15,245 nucleotides of DNA. Source: Bacillota bacterium. GTDB taxonomy: Bacteria; Bacillota; Clostridia; Oscillospirales; Ruminococcaceae. Position 1 is the first letter of the stretch, and every line of letters starts with the position of its first letter. This document shows, piece by piece, positions 14,669-15,245 of the stretch. The notes under the pieces were generated by a model that was given only the letters and a program-made list of their open reading frames with translations, searched no databases and was not told the DNA's origin. The stretch is taken from contig JAEZQD010000094.1 in assembly GCA_023413185.1 (NCBI GenBank), positions 1-15,245 of the forward strand. The letters are read 5' to 3'. A program made the position numbers and the translations under genes.

Positions 14669-14713
14669 GGCGGGCACCTCCCTTTCAATACAACGCGTCT
14701 GATGCCGACCGCC

Positions 14714-15245
14714 TTACTGGCTTGGTGAAGAACTGTGTGGCAGAGTTCGCGCCCCGTTGCCACCGAACAGGAGGTTAAGCTCCTTCATTGTTTCATCCTT
14801 TGAGCTTCTGCCCGCAACGTAGTTTTGTAATACGATGCCTAAGGGCTGCTCGATGTTGTCCGGTCCCGCAAAGATCCACCATCCGCTGGTATATTCCTTT
14901 GTCATTGCGATGCCCGTGTCGATGGAAAGCTGGGTGTCAGGCATATTTGCCCCCATGATGGGCGAAATCTGCTTTACGCGGTCGGGTATCCACGTCTTTC
15001 CGTAATCTGACGTATACAGCCAATCCAAAAACGCGAGTGTTTTATCAAGCATGGGGGAGTCCTTATACACGCGGAAGGTGAGGTTGGAGTCCACTGCGAT
15101 CACACTTTTTCCGTCCAATCTCGGCGCGTATAGGTACCCCAAGCGGATATCGGGCGCACGTTCGAGTATGGTTTGCTCCGCCCAGATGCCCTGGTGAATC
15201 ATCGCGACCTGCCCGTCCGCAAAATCGGCGCACTGCTGCTCAAAC
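14714..15245 (-). CDS. ABC transporter extracellular solute-binding protein, C-terminal part (cut by window edge)
   Basis: The reading frame is open to the window edge, so only the last 177 or so residues are seen. FADGQVAMIHQGIWAEQTI at the upstream end is the common F-x-x-G-x-x-A-M-x-x-x-G-x-W mark of family 1 sugar-type binding proteins. Further matches are the AVDSNLTFRVYKDSP segment, LDKTLAFLDWLYTSDYG, and the closing region with the final helix DETMKELNLLFGGNG. A binding protein of this class delivers carbohydrate or oligosaccharide to a membrane permease and would be a lipoprotein, but its N-terminus is outside. The stop is at 14714. No ABC permease or ATPase is in view. Its ligand and partners cannot be told from this fragment. 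Confidence 0.85.
   Translation of the reverse strand, partial: FEQQCADFADGQVAMIHQGIWAEQTILERAPDIRLGYLYAPRLDGKSVIAVDSNLTFRVYKDSPMLDKTLAFLDWLYTSDYGKTWIPDRVKQISPIMGANMPDTQLSIDTGIAMTKEYTSGWWIFAGPDNIEQPLGIVLQNYVAGRSSKDETMKELNLLFGGNGARTLPHSSSPSQ

Overview
The window looks like a chromosomal segment from a spore-forming, low-to-mid GC Firmicute of the class Clostridia, with an Oscillospiraceae/Ruminococcaceae-like style. The reasons are the hrcA-grpE-dnaK-dnaJ order behind a perfect CIRCE element, a complete GerA-type spore germinant receptor operon, strong Shine-Dalgarno sites, several TTG starts, and proteins that read as clostridial. I see no phage, insertion sequence, CRISPR array, tRNA or rRNA. 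Genus-level assignment is not possible by eye.

Layout, left to right. (1) 27-287: rpsT, closed by a strong terminator. (2) 381-1970: a near-ideal sigma-A promoter, a structured leader of about 125 nt, a 49-residue one-helix membrane miniprotein, and a six-helix membrane diguanylate cyclase with an intact GGEEF motif and I-site, closed by a terminator. (3) 2113-7253: the class I heat-shock operon hrcA-grpE-dnaK-dnaJ. It has a sigma-A promoter overlapped by CIRCE, a strong hairpin between dnaK and dnaJ followed by a possible extra dnaJ promoter, and a terminator after dnaJ. (4) 7259-11659: a germinant receptor operon in the order A, C, small D-like subunit, B, closed by a terminator that works on both strands. 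(5) 11673-15245, all on the minus strand and listed in transcription order: the C-terminal part of an ABC sugar-type solute-binding protein (cut by the window edge), a WYL-domain regulator, a divergent Fpg/Nei-family protein, a rhodanese-domain lipoprotein and a YccF membrane protein.

How the genes work together. HrcA represses its own operon through CIRCE, and GrpE, DnaK and DnaJ form the Hsp70 chaperone cycle. The Ger proteins form one inner-membrane receptor complex of dormant spores. The diguanylate cyclase makes c-di-GMP and is probably feedback-inhibited. The minus-strand genes are loosely spaced (45-101 nt gaps) and need not be one functional unit.

Most of the window is ordinary, and I do not see an obvious undescribed defence or mobile system. 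The points most worth a second look are: the Fpg-like protein without the catalytic N-terminal proline; the polyglycine tract in the GerAC lipoprotein; the small D-like receptor subunit; the miniprotein with a structured leader ahead of the cyclase; and a perfect 14-bp inverted repeat overlapping the end of the WYL gene.
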